From the NCBI RefSeq assembly GCF_001522545.3, contig NC_031771.1, forward strand, positions 33,677,090-33,741,089: a DNA stretch of 64,000 nucleotides, in the 5' to 3' direction. Position numbers and translations under genes: made by a program. The notes under the pieces are model-generated. The model searched no databases. It had not been told where the DNA came from and saw only the letters and a program-made list of their open reading frames with translations. Source of the stretch: Parus major (taxonomy: Eukaryota; Chordata; Aves; Passeriformes; Paridae). Below, piece by piece: positions 25,401 through 37,600 of the stretch. How positions within the stretch are numbered: position 1 is the first letter of the stretch; the number at the start of each line of letters is the position of its first letter.

Positions 25401-28400
25401 TTAGTGCCTGAGGCACAGCTCCATAATAATTAATAGCATAATAACAAAATTCCATAAAGAATCAGATCAAACGGCCAATATTCCTCAGTGGTAACAGTGA
25501 GCATTTTGATGTAAGAAACAAGGCAGGGCAGAATGGTTCTTTCCCTTTTGTACACATAATGGTCTAAAAAGTAGTTCAGTTTCCCTTTAAAAAGCATTAT
25601 GTGTTCCCATGCCTCAGATAGTGCTTCCAAGTAAGAGAGTCATTCCTCGGCCGTTGGGCAGATCTGGAAGCATCTGTCAAAGTGTCAAAATATGCAGCTG
25701 CAGAACATTGCAATGACTAAGATATGGAAAATGGAACAAAAATAAAGTTCTCTGTTTTGGCTACTTAACCAGACAATTAAAAGAAAAATATATTTTCTAT
25801 TAAATGGATATGTTGTTTGCTGTACTGAAATAAGCTTGATCCTTACTTTCATTCCCCACTTCTTAGCAAAACCCTTTGCTGAAAAGGAATGCTTCCCAGG
25901 TTTTGTCAGAAAAGCAAAAGGAAGGAGTGTATTCACAAATCTAGTGAGAGGTCACCTTTTCTTTTGCAGGAGGTTGGGATAGTCATACATTGAATATAGA
26001 GAGAGTCTGGCATTTTCTCTGAGAAGTTGTCAAGATTTGAAATCATGTCCTTTACCTCCTGAAAGAGCATTCTAACTTCCTGCATGTGGAATGGCTCTCA
26101 GCTATTCCTGTTACTGTCCATTTTATGGCAACTGCAGAAAGAAAAGAGTGAGACACTAAAAACAGGAAGGAGAAGGGTGACTCTGGACATTCACTATAGA
26201 AATAGGCACCTAGACTCCCTTTTCACTGAAATAATATTGCTTTCAAGGGTAAGTATAGAAAACCTTCCACTACTAAAGCAAATTCATTTAAGAGGCAGGA
26301 GATGCAAGTAGTCAGCAAGTTATGAAATTGTTTTTTGCAACTTTAATCTCAAACAGACTTTTCTGCACAAGCTGGTGCTTGCTATGTATATGTTCACATT
26401 TTGGGAAATAAAAATTGTGTCTCCTTTTTCCCTTTCCTTATTTCTGATGTATGAAAGCATGCAAAATTTTCAGTAAGTTCATTGTATTCAGTACTTTGTT
26501 CTTTAACAAAAAAACCTTACCAAGCTTAATAAAATTTTACTGGAAAAAAGATTCTAACCACTGTGTATTGATTTACAATTTTTTTTTTTCGATTTCTCTG
26601 TACTTGAATGCTGCCAAGTTTGGCTTTTTGCTCCCTCTAAATGCTTATTATTGTATGAGGAAGCATTAAGCTTAATCCTGTTGTGGTTAAATAAGAAGGT
26701 TTAGTAATTTCATTCCATGACTTCAACTGTTCTTAGCCATGCATGCGTGTCTCTTGCTACTGTTTGATCTGCTCAGAAGAGATTTGGTTCAGAATGTCAT
26801 CTATATGGAGATTCAGCATAGTTATGAACATATGATTTCGGGGCTGATAACAAAGATATTTGCTGTAAGATTGCATCTTCTTCGTTGTAAGTAGTTAAGG
26901 AAGAGAACAATAAAGCATTTTTGATGGTCATGTCATGGGCCTAAATTGCTCAAGGGATGGAGCCATGAAAAAAGGCAAGTGAGACTGAAGTATTCCCCAC
27001 CAGGAGGATTCCAGGGGAGCCAGTGAGCAGCAGTCATCTGGAATAGTTAAAACTCCAGTCACAGACATGCAAAAAATTAAACTGAAACTAGGTCATTTGC
27101 AGAGAAGACTACAAGGGTGACAACAGAAGTGGAGGACCTAAGTTATGAAAGGTAGTGGAAGGGTGTGATTTATATAACTTTGTAAAAGGAAAGCCGAGAG
27201 GGGCTAAGATTGCTCTCCTCAAGGATAAACACCATGAGGGAACTGATCTGTTTAAGTTAAAGAACAATGCTGGCACAAGAACAAATACATATAGACTGAC
27301 CCTTAAAAAAATCTTGGATTGAACATTAGAAGAATATCACTAACTATTATTAAACTGTTCTTCAAGAAGTCACAGCCATCCTGCATGGTGTACACTTGCA
27401 GGTGAAGCTAAAAGATTTACATCTCTGAGTGAGAATGCACAGTCCAGAGGATGAAAGAGTAGCTCTGTAGGTGTATTTCTCTAGAAACACCAGTGTTTTT
27501 CTCCTTAAATTTGGTTTGCCAAATGAGTCTGAAGTTTTATTACCATGAATCCAGTTGTAAAGGCTCTCTTCCAAGCTCTCTTTCAACCATGTATTCCCAG
27601 CTTATGCTCCCATTAATTTCTTAAAATATAGCTGACAGAAGTTCAATTCTTCTGTACTATGATATAATTCAATTCAAGAGAAAATTATTGACTTCATACA
27701 GCATTTACTTGCTGATCTGCTCTGCCATGTGTATCTGGTCATAAGAGATGATCATAATAGTACCTTCTAGGCTTAAAGCCCATTAATCTGTGGATGACCT
27801 GACCATGGGTTCACTGGAAACCAGGGTTTCACTGTTTTTATAGTCAACAAGCACATTTTTTAAACAGCAAATTATTTTTGCCAACAGGAATTTTGAGGTG
27901 TCAGCTATAAAAGCTGCCATAAGCTTTCTTATGACATTGCAAAGAGAAAGCAAAGGGGCTTTGAAAATTACATCATTTACAATAGATTATTTACTTTTGG
28001 CTGTCAGTAATGAAAGATTTAGAGCCTAGCCCAAGTTTTATTGCAGAACAACATTAAGGGTTATGAACTTAAAGGCACCTGTTTTTTTTTTATGTTTTAG
28101 ACTAATATGACATTTGCTGTCATATGCTGTAATATTTTCCTTGCAGGTAAAGCCTCTGTTCCATTATCAGCATTTTACTGAGGAAAAATAAATCCAGCTA
28201 TTGAAGACTTTCTCTAAAATATCTTCACTGTCATAGGGAACACAGGTAAAGGAGCAAACACTTGGCATGAAAAACGATAAGGTCTGTTGAGAAGAGTATA
28301 GTTAGATAAAAGAAAATAATTTTTCTAGAAGAAGCTAACAATATTTTAGTTACCATCTTTTTGTAATTAACATATCACTGAGGTCTTAGTAATTTTTTAT

Positions 28401-29859
28401 TTTTGTAACAAAGAGTTGAGTAACACTTTAATGATGGAATGAGAACTGTGCTCCTAAAATGGGACAAGAAAGGATATTCAGGTTAGGAAGGAAATACAAT
28501 GGAACTAAGGGTAAACACAGTTGTAAGAAGAGGGACCAACTTGTCCAGACTAATTCCTGTTCCCTTCATTGAATAGTAGGTGAAATACCTAGTACATATT
28601 TTGGTGCATGTTATCTTTTATTTTTTAATGTGCCATTGAAGTAGTGTGTGAACTGAGTTCCTGAAAATCAATTTTTGGTCTCCAGAAGAAAATTTTCAAT
28701 ATATGCAGGTTGACATATAGACAATATTTTGTCTGCCTCTTGTCTGTGTGTGTCCATCCTTAAAAAGACTTAGCAGCAATAAGAAAGAGTAAGAAGGGTG
28801 TTGAATATTTGCAGTTCTGTTGCAATGTGTGGCCAGACCTCAGGGAAGAACTCAGAGGGATTTCATATGACCTGGCAGTGTTTTTTGGGATATAAGAGCT
28901 TAAAATAAGAGGTTTGAAGTCATATTTGTTTGAGTTTCCCTCACATGTGCCACTACGCTCCCTCATGCAGGAAGTGAGAATCTTCACAGGAGAACTAAAT
29001 TATGGAATTTCAACTGAAAAGCATCAGGACTAAATTCTGGCATGCAGATATTTCTCTGGGACATGTTCATTTTAGGTTGAAAATTTTTTTTAGTTAACTC
29101 ACTGAAAAGTAGGCTTTCACTTTAAAGTCCCATCCCAACTATTCTGATTCGTGAGATAATTAACTGCTAGGGGTCTTGCTGAAAGGTGTTTACTGGCAGA
29201 GGTGAATACAAAACAAATGTAGAACAAGTGTGTTAATAAGGGAAATGAGAGACAAACTTTTAAGAGCTTCCTGTTCTCCCCTGAGATCTGGAAGAATAAG
29301 CTGTACCTCCAGCACCTCCCTATGCTCTCTGTATCATCTTGGCAAACATGCCATCTACTAAGCCCTGAAGCAGAGGAAAAGCCTTCTTCAGGCCTGCAAC
29401 AACATTTATAGGGCTCCTATTTCAAGCAGATATTTAAAACGCAGATTGATGCAGAATGTACTGTTCAGATTAGTGCATAAGATATATCAAATACTTTTTG
29501 GTTTCTCAGTAAACTTAGTAATTTTTCAGTTTAGAGTAGGTTAGATAGATCAGTGGTGATATTTAGACAAAAAAAAAACAAACCCAGAAGCCTAAGAGGT
29601 CACCATCAGGCGGATTACCTGCTGCTAGAACTTCCCTGAGACTGTGAAATGGCTCCCACATAGCCAGCCTGACCACTGGATGTTGTGAGAAGCATAAGGA
29701 ATGGGACTAACACTAACAAAACGAAAAAAAAAAGAATTGTATTCAAGGTAGGAGACACATTTTGTAACTTTCTTCTTGCTTACATATGCTTTTGGAGAGT
29801 ATCCATCTCTGTCCGATGCTGCTTTCCCTGTGAAGGGCTGTGTTTGTATATTATCTGGC
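22483..29859. other. Intergenic DNA, no gene recognised
   Basis: About 7.4 kb of AT-rich DNA. Three minus-strand open frames of 64-86 codons follow each other at 23132-23915. They resemble no protein I know, have no start context or splice structure, and are probably chance. No repeat family is recognisable by eye. Confidence 0.65.
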
Positions 29860-30310
29860 CAGGGGCCTTCACCTCTTCTCAGTCCCTCTGACAATGGGGC
29901 TAAATATGAGGATGGTTTTTCAGCTCACCATGATTCCCCTCCTTGGGAGTGCCACTGCCTGTGTGTCCAGAATGTGTCAATGTCTGTGGATCCCACAGGC
30001 CACGGCACACAGCCCTGTCCCAGCAGGTGACAAGGGGACGGGTGGTTTCAAGGGGCCTGTGGCAGGGCCTGGGGAGCCACCTGGGCCCAGTGCATGTCAC
30101 CGGCCCGGCCTGAGCGCTTGTCACAGGAGGCACCGTGAGCATCTGTGGGTCTGGGATCTGGGCTGCCTCCCTGGACCAACCCTTCCCAGTGCCCAGCTGG
30201 CAGTCCCCGATCTGCTGGATGCTGGGAGAGGTCCTGAGGCTCTCACCTGACACAGAAATGGAGTCTGAAGGTGGGAAGGAATGTGACACATTCTGGACAC
30301 GTGCACAGAC
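29860..30310. other. GC-rich island of unknown origin in the gene desert
   Basis: About 450 bp clearly richer in G and C, and in CpG, than several kb on both sides. Overlapping open frames in several registers (up to 136 codons on plus at 29840-30250 and 129 on minus at 29900-30289) are expected from the base composition. A short internal duplication (a tgcatgtcaccgg / cgcttgtcacagg type pair) lies near 30090-30125. It is not CR1 or either LTR type seen here. It could be a distal regulatory element, an unannotated transcript's promoter or an unknown repeat. Confidence 0.5.
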
Positions 30311-31822
30311 AGACAGCGTTACTTACCTGAGCAAATATTTGCATTTAGTAACCCATGCCTTTTTAAAGTTCTGATCTCTGAGAAGAAGTACTCAGATAAG
30401 TCAGACATTCAGGTGACTTCTGCAAGGTGAAAGGAGGGGGTAGGTACTGTCAGCAGTGTGTCTGTGGTCACAGGGAGCATGAGCCGTGGAAATCAGGGAG
30501 GAGGGAGCTTGAAGTGGAAGGTGAAGACTGGATGAAAATAATGGACTAGTGGGTTCCAGGAAGGAATAGCAGCAGGCTGTTCCAGACCAGAAGCAACAGG
30601 AAAAATGCTCTGCTCTAACATTTTACACATGATATTGACACCTATGTTTAATCCACATAGCTGCTGAACTGCACTGGATTTTAGTGAGTAATCTGGAAGT
30701 TATAAATGGACAAATATGGTAACTATGTGTGATCTACCTGTCCTTGCACCCAATAGCAGAAACTTGGAAAAACTTGTGAAAAATGTATCCCTCTCTCAGA
30801 TGCTTTAGGCACTTTCAGACTTAGTGTAAGGGTTTTTCTACAACTTCATGATTGCCTGTGATTCCGTATTAGACAATTTGCTGTCTTTGCTACTATGTTC
30901 TGGTACTAAAAGTTCATAGAGAACCCCACTCAGCTGGCATACCCAGTTAATTTGCTGGGAACACACCCATTCACTGATAAAATCACCCATATTTGTCCCA
31001 TCCTCACCTCCCCCCCAAAAAACAAATATTGTCAAGGTAAGGAATATTTCTTTCTTTTGTAGCCACACCCAGCATACTGTAACCATGACTCAGTCTTGTG
31101 TTCATCCTATGTGGCAAAACTATCAGCCTCATTTTGCAAGGATTGGAATAAATAACCATATTTTTCAGCTGAAAGCATAACAACTATAAATATTTCCTTC
31201 CAGAGGAAGACTATATCAAAATAATTTTCTGAATATCCTACTCTGAAATATTTCTGATTGTGACTATAATGTGAGGTGAAACTCTACTCTTACTTGCAGT
31301 CCTTTAAAGCTGGAACAAATCCATTGACTTCAATAAAGAAATTCCAGATTTATGTTTCTTTAGGCAGAACTTGGCTGGAGTCCTTATGGATGAAAATTTT
31401 TCACAGGATTACAACTTTTAATATTCATGAGATACCATAAATCCCTAAGGAAAACTTTTGTTTTTATGTTAAACTCTTCTAAAACACCTATTACATATGC
31501 CAATAGTATATGAGAATATCAGGGGAATATAGGGCTTCATTGCTTCTTTTATGTCCAAATTCAAATAATTTTGAAATAATTCTCATTTATAAACTAGAAA
31601 ATTGTGACAGGTCACAGCATTTTTTTTTTTGCCTCAGAATCAAAATCAAAGGATCTTATTATACAGTTAGTATACAAAGCTATCATCTTCTAAAGATCAG
31701 ATCTTGCAAATATTTAGACATGTGCTTAAACTTTAGTAGGTAAGTAGCTTCAATTCAATGAAACTACTCATATACTATTCCTAGTCATATAATGTTTACT
31801 TGTAAATTGAGGCACTTTGAGA

Positions 31823-31835
31823 ATATATATATATA

Positions 31836-31866
<31 letters not shown>

Positions 31867-31885
31867 GCATGCATATATATATATA
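31823..31885. repeat. (AT)n microsatellite with GCATGC palindrome
   Basis: About 63 bp of alternating A and T interrupted by GTGC and by GCATGC near 31867-31872. The AT tracts on both sides of GCATGC make an extended perfect palindrome able to extrude as a cruciform. Confidence 0.9.
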
Positions 31886-34800
31886 CAAAGCCATTATTTG
31901 TGTTTATTTTATCTGAACACCCCTGTCATAAGAGCATGCTGATCTGTAACTAATTTAGCCTTAAGCATAATAATGATGATAATGAAGAAAATACAGGAGC
32001 ATGGTCTAAACATCTACAGAATATGCAATGAGGCATAAACTAGTATAAAGGTAAAACATGGAGATGAACTTGCAGGGAAATGTTTTGATATACTATGTGA
32101 GGACAGAAAATATGTGAAAAAGAGACAGAAAAGCTATGAATGGTAATAAAATTGCCTAGGTTAATTGGTATAAGTAGCTTTTTTTTGAATTTGCAGTTAT
32201 TCATTGTTAGATAAGATTGAATTTTCTATACTCTAGATCTATCAGAAGTAATTTATTAGATGTTGGAATGGTCATGAAAGGTTACCAAGAAAGGGGACAA
32301 AAGCAACATTGAAGAGATCTGTTGATCTCCATTTATAATTTCTTGTTAATATAGGTTCTAGAATTGGCACCACCTAAATATGAACCAAATCAACACACTT
32401 CAGTACTTTTCCCAAATATATTTTTTGAAATCTCAGTAAAGCCAATGTGGTGTTTGACAGTTTTACATCAAAGTATAGATTTCATTTCACTTCAGTGGGT
32501 AAAAATATATTTATATCTTGTCTTGTGATTTATTAAATTTGTGTCACTGAAGGAGAAATTTAGCTGTACAAGTAGTATTTCTTATTCCTTATGAATAATA
32601 CATGGAAATTGAAAGGAAATCCACCCGTATGTAGGACAATAAAATAATGGAGATATTTATTATTTTAAATAGCTAACCTCAGATATGTATGCATGTTTGG
32701 ATAAATATATAGCCAAACTACTCTTCTAACTTGTTTTTTATTCAGATAATGTGCATATTTGTCTTTTGGTTTATTTATTTAATATTGATATCTCTCATTA
32801 GTCTCTTAAAAACAAATATTCTAGAAGTTCTGTTAATTCTTTAAAGTAACTGTACAGTCTCTTGCTTTAAAATAGAACTGTTTTGTTTAATCTAAGACAG
32901 CTGTGACAGCATGAAAAAATGAAAACATGGTGTAAATATTAGCATTCCACTTTGTCTCTTAGCTTAGTGACAGAAAATCATATGAATTTTTATGTTAGGA
33001 AGAAGACTCACATCTCATATAAGATCCATGTTATTTCTGTATAGAATGTATTTTAATGAAGATTCTAACAAATATTACAATTTTATCTGGGATGGAAAAA
33101 TTAAACCTATTTCGTATGGGTGGACCCAGGTAAAATATACTACTTCATTAGGCACATAAATCACAAATATTCTTTCAGTGTTAGATAAAAATTGTTGTCT
33201 TGGCAAAATTTCCAGATCTTAATAAGACCAAGGAAGCAGCTTGTTTCCTGAGATGTGAAACAGTCCTACCTCTTCTCTTCTTCCCTTTTCTTAAAAAAAA
33301 AAAAAAGTTAAAGGAATTAAGTACAACTATCTTCTTTCTCTCTGAGATCAATTACAAAGCAGCAATGTCAAATATGTGTTTCCACAAAATAAACCCCAAG
33401 TCATTGCAAACTAGAATACACTGCAAAGAGATCATGTAGGACCATTATGCTTATCTTATTTACACCACTGTTCTTTCACTGTCAGAAGTAACTGTGAAGG
33501 GAGGGCATAACAAATTTGTCACTTTTCTGATCCTTAGTGGCAATCATGCATAGGAACATGCATTGTAATGCCACTTTACATATTAGCCTTGGATGAGTGT
33601 TGCTGTGGATTGCTCTTGATTTACACCTCCCGCTGTTCCAGCTGTCATGACTAGATCCTTAGTCTGTCGTCTGGATTTTGTAATTCACCTCCATTGGATT
33701 CATCATCACATTAGGATGTGATCCATTGGTTTCTATACTTTCTGATTTCTCTTCCTAACTATTGCACCACCAGACATGCAGTGAGACCAAGAACATAGAA
33801 TTTCAGATAGAACCCTGTGAGCTAATGAGATTTTGGTTGACAATGGCCTATGTTGATACGCTAGTCTCACTGATTCTGAGCCTCACATAAGAGACCTCTT
33901 GCTAATGGAAGTTTTCTGATAATTATTTGTGACTAATTTGAAAAGATAGTATCACAATACACTCCCTCTGCCATTTCCCATTAAAAATACCTCAGACAAA
34001 TAATGTCCTCATCATTAGGCCTGAGGCATACTTGTGATAATCTGCTAATAATATCAGTGTAGGTTAGAGATTGCTAACACTTAACTCATCTGAGCTCAGT
34101 TTTTATCACCAGCCTTGTCTGATTGTGAATACCTGCCTAAGACTGTCATGCAGGCCTTTGTATTGTGTGGTCTAAACCATTTGACTGCTTCTTTTGGCAT
34201 AGTACCCTCTTTGTACCTTTGAATATTCTACTGCAAATTTACTGAGGTCTTGCGACTCACAGCAGTGTATGTTACACAGAAAAAGTCATTCTTCATATCC
34301 TACCTGCAAACAGATTTTCAGAAAAGCAATAAGTAATTGCCAATTATGCAGTCCTCTCCAAAACATCTATACTGTGTATCCATCTCAAGAAGCACTGACT
34401 TTTCTCATCTGACCAGTTTTTGTGGAATTATTATTATGATTTTAACATCCTGTACAGTACTCCATTAGATGTGACTCATGGTATGTAACAACAAAACAGC
34501 TCTCTGTCTCATCTGTTCCATTTTCTGCTGTTGAAACTTTATGTGCTGTAATTCCTACTGGCAAATATGGCAGCCAGGTTTCCCTTCTCAGTTTCTATAA
34601 AATTTCATTCTGCTTCAGTCAGAGTTCACTTTATTTGTACTGTAGAAATTTCCAAGCTATCTTTGCATGCTGGAATGATGTTTGGGCTGGAGAGATTAGT
34701 CTAGAAAAGAATAGAGTGCCTGAAAAGTAATGTGATGTCTGGAAAGTCAGACACAGGAGAGTTAAAGCTATGAACTTGTGTCCATTTGTTGGACAGCAAG

Positions 34801-36766
34801 GACTCACATAATAGAACACTGTATCTAGTTGCTGTAGGGCTCCATCACGTTTCTCTGGCCACTGCCAAGTTATCCCGTTGTCTCAGCAAAGCCGTCTTCC
34901 CTTGGGTACCCTTTGTGGTTACTCTAATTATCTGCAGAATCTTTTGTACAGCTTCCTGTACTATAAAATTTTCATTTTAACTTCTGCTGAAGTCTTCATC
35001 TTTGCTGTCATCTGTCTAAATTCCTTTTTTATTTACCATCTTTTAGTCTTCACTTGAATTAAATTAATATTTTCTGCTTGGATATTTGCCTTCCCTTTCA
35101 TCTGTTTCTGATCATGTTCCACCTTGATTGACATTGTAATTATCATGTCCCAGTTATTACGTGGATGTCTGTAATAACTCCATATGTTTCACTGTTGCTT
35201 TGTTGAAACAATTTCCTCATTGCCCTTGTTCCAGAAGCTAGATGTTATCTATCTTGTAGCTGCCTCAGGAGTTCCATAGTCTAGAGGATTCCTTGTTTAA
35301 ACAAACTTGCCAATATTGGTCTTTTTTGTGTGTCAAGTAAAGTAAATATGTTTTCACCAAGTAGTCTATGCTGAACATCTGTTCATGAACAAATGGAATA
35401 ATGCTTAGAAAAGACCTGGGATTAAGACAAATTATGACTTTTTTAGCTGTGACAAAATAATACATCTTTTTTATTTGTTCATTTCATCCTTGACTGTGGT
35501 CTGTGGGATACTTGAGTACAATTTTGAATCTGTCTCATGCAAAGAGGCATGATAATAATGGCTGACTGATACATGTACTCTTCTGGCATGTTTGCACAAC
35601 TGCAAGGGTTTGAAAAGTACAACTGGGGTTTGTGTGTATGTGTGCTGGATGCCCTTAAATTCAACACTTGTATTAAAATAATATGGTTTCTCAGTCTGTC
35701 ATGAGAGAACAAAGAGCTGAAGACTTGACCTTAAGTGGTGTTCAAGTGCCTGAGTTTGGAACAGCTATGTCTTACAGGTGTAACACCAAAGTAGGTGGTA
35801 TTTATTAGCACCTGGCATCTAACTCAAAAGTTGAACTGAGGAAAACAGAACTTCAGGCCAAGTATCACTTTTGATTACCAAAATGTGGAAAATACGTCTG
35901 CTGCATATACTCAACTACTTTTCCTGCTCAGTGCTAATTTGTTTTGGGTTTAAGCAGAGTAAATTCCAGGCATACATTTTAAGTATTACCATAAGCTAAA
36001 CTTAATTCTAGTCTGCACATGGAGTCATAACAATCCAATTTTATAAATTTTGCAACATGCAGCTCTGAAGGCTGAGCAAAGCAGTACTTGGGTGCTATAG
36101 CACACATGCACTGTTCCACTGTGTGAGCTATTGATGTCCCTTTTATTCTGGCTATATCTGCCTTGGTTGGTAACAAGTTGTTGAGGACATCCATGCAACA
36201 CGTTTGCAGTGGGAGAGATTACTTCAGATAAGCTCTTGGCTCACATGAAGTGAATGTCTGTTATAAGCTGAAGTGTTACTATGTGGAAGTGAAGTCCTGC
36301 ACTGTAAATATGTCTCACCCAAAAGTGTTTCAATTAATGCATTCTGAGACTGCCCTGCAATGCAAACCAGCATGTAGTAATTGGAGGCAACTGAGGGACT
36401 TCCTTCATGAGGCTGCTTTTGTTTTGAAATAAATAAGAAGCTGTTTTAATTGCTGACTCAAAAATGATGTGACATTCTCTAGGATCCTTTGAAATGACAG
36501 AATAGTACAGATGGGACAAGATTTCTATTTCTGTGCCTATGTCTTAGAAGATGTGTCTTTTCTAAAGTCTCCTATTCCTTTATCCTGCTCCACTCTGACT
36601 ACATATCTTTTGGTACTTCGAAATACATAATTGCTTGCCTCTCACTCAGCTATATTACAAAATTCTGTGTGCTTTTCTTTCATATATATAAAATTGATAG
36701 TCTGCAATTACTTTGAAGACTTTATCAGAATCAAAGCTTATTCACAACCATTACATATAATGAAAG

Positions 36767-36810
36767 TCTATTATGAGCTTTGAGAATCTCTATTATGAGC
36801 TTTGAGAATC
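36767..36810. repeat. 22-bp exact tandem duplication
   Basis: Positions 36767-36788 (starting TCTATTATGAGCTTTGAG) are repeated without change at 36789-36810. This is a recent slippage-type duplication. Confidence 0.95.
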
Positions 36811-37053
36811 CTTGCTTCTATGAATATTAAAGCAAAGCTTTTAAATAACTCAATATTATATTGTTTCCTGGTGCCTTGAGCTGTATGAGGAGTCATCCAA
36901 GCATCTCTACTTCTCTGAAAAATTGCCAAGAAATTAGACTGGAAATCACTGACAGTTGTCTATTGTATTTTAGTAATATTGTTTTTAAGTTTGTTCATGT
37001 GTTTTTTTGTCTTGTTTCTTTAATTTTATTTTGTCATCTATCTCTCTGTTTAT

Positions 37054-37056
<3 letters not shown>

Positions 37057-37100
<44 letters not shown>
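37057..37100. repeat. (TCTA)11 microsatellite
   Basis: Eleven uninterrupted copies of TCTA (GATA on the other strand), 44 bp. It is probably length-polymorphic. Confidence 0.97.
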
Positions 37101-37478
37101 GTTTAGTATCTCTTATTGCTTTAACCCAAATGGTGTCACTTCTAATACAAGGTTTCCCAGCTGTTGGTTAGTCAGGAATTCAGAATGAGCCCAAAGGATG
37201 ATGAAAAATTCTGTCACCAAACACCATTCTTTACCTCTAGTTCTCCAGACTAAGTATCTGTTTGTATGAGAGCTGCTTCCAGCTTCTAGCAGAAGCTTAG
37301 CTGCCAGAAATGAGTCATTGTAATGCATTGCCATTACAGAATAACATTTTGTGATAGCGTAGGAGTTTGGGGGTGCACTTATACATCTATATTTTGTGTA
37401 GTTGTAGAAGGATCAGATTGCCTGTTCGTAGTGGAGCACAGGACATTCTTGAAAAAGATGTAGCACTTCATCCATTTA

Positions 37479-37600
37479 GATAGCTTTATGCCATTTAAAA
37501 GGTGACTCAAGTAAGCAAAATACTTAAACATTTAATTATGATAGCTTCATGTCGTTTAAAAGGTGACTCAAGTAAGCAAAATACTTAAACATTTAATTAT
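37479..37600. repeat. 61-bp tandem duplication, two copies
   Basis: Copy 1 is 37479-37539 and copy 2 is 37540-37600. They differ at three sites, all transitions and all within the first 17 bp (near positions 9, 14 and 16 of the unit). The remaining 45 bp are identical. There is no coding frame and no spacer structure, so this is a simple segmental duplication. Confidence 0.95.

Larger units (their letters stand above)
30311..37056. other. Intergenic DNA, no gene recognised
   Basis: AT-rich DNA with no recognised exon, RNA gene or transposon. Besides the (TA)n run at 31823-31885 and a 22-bp duplication at 36767-36810, listed separately, I see nothing specific. Confidence 0.65.

Noticed and set aside
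29840..30289. 136- and 129-codon frames on opposite strands as a new gene
   Set aside because: Both follow from GC-rich composition, overlap each other, have no recognisable domain and start in AT-rich DNA without promoter or splice evidence.
37479..37600. CRISPR-like direct repeats
   Set aside because: Only two directly abutting 61-bp copies with no spacers, in vertebrate nuclear DNA.
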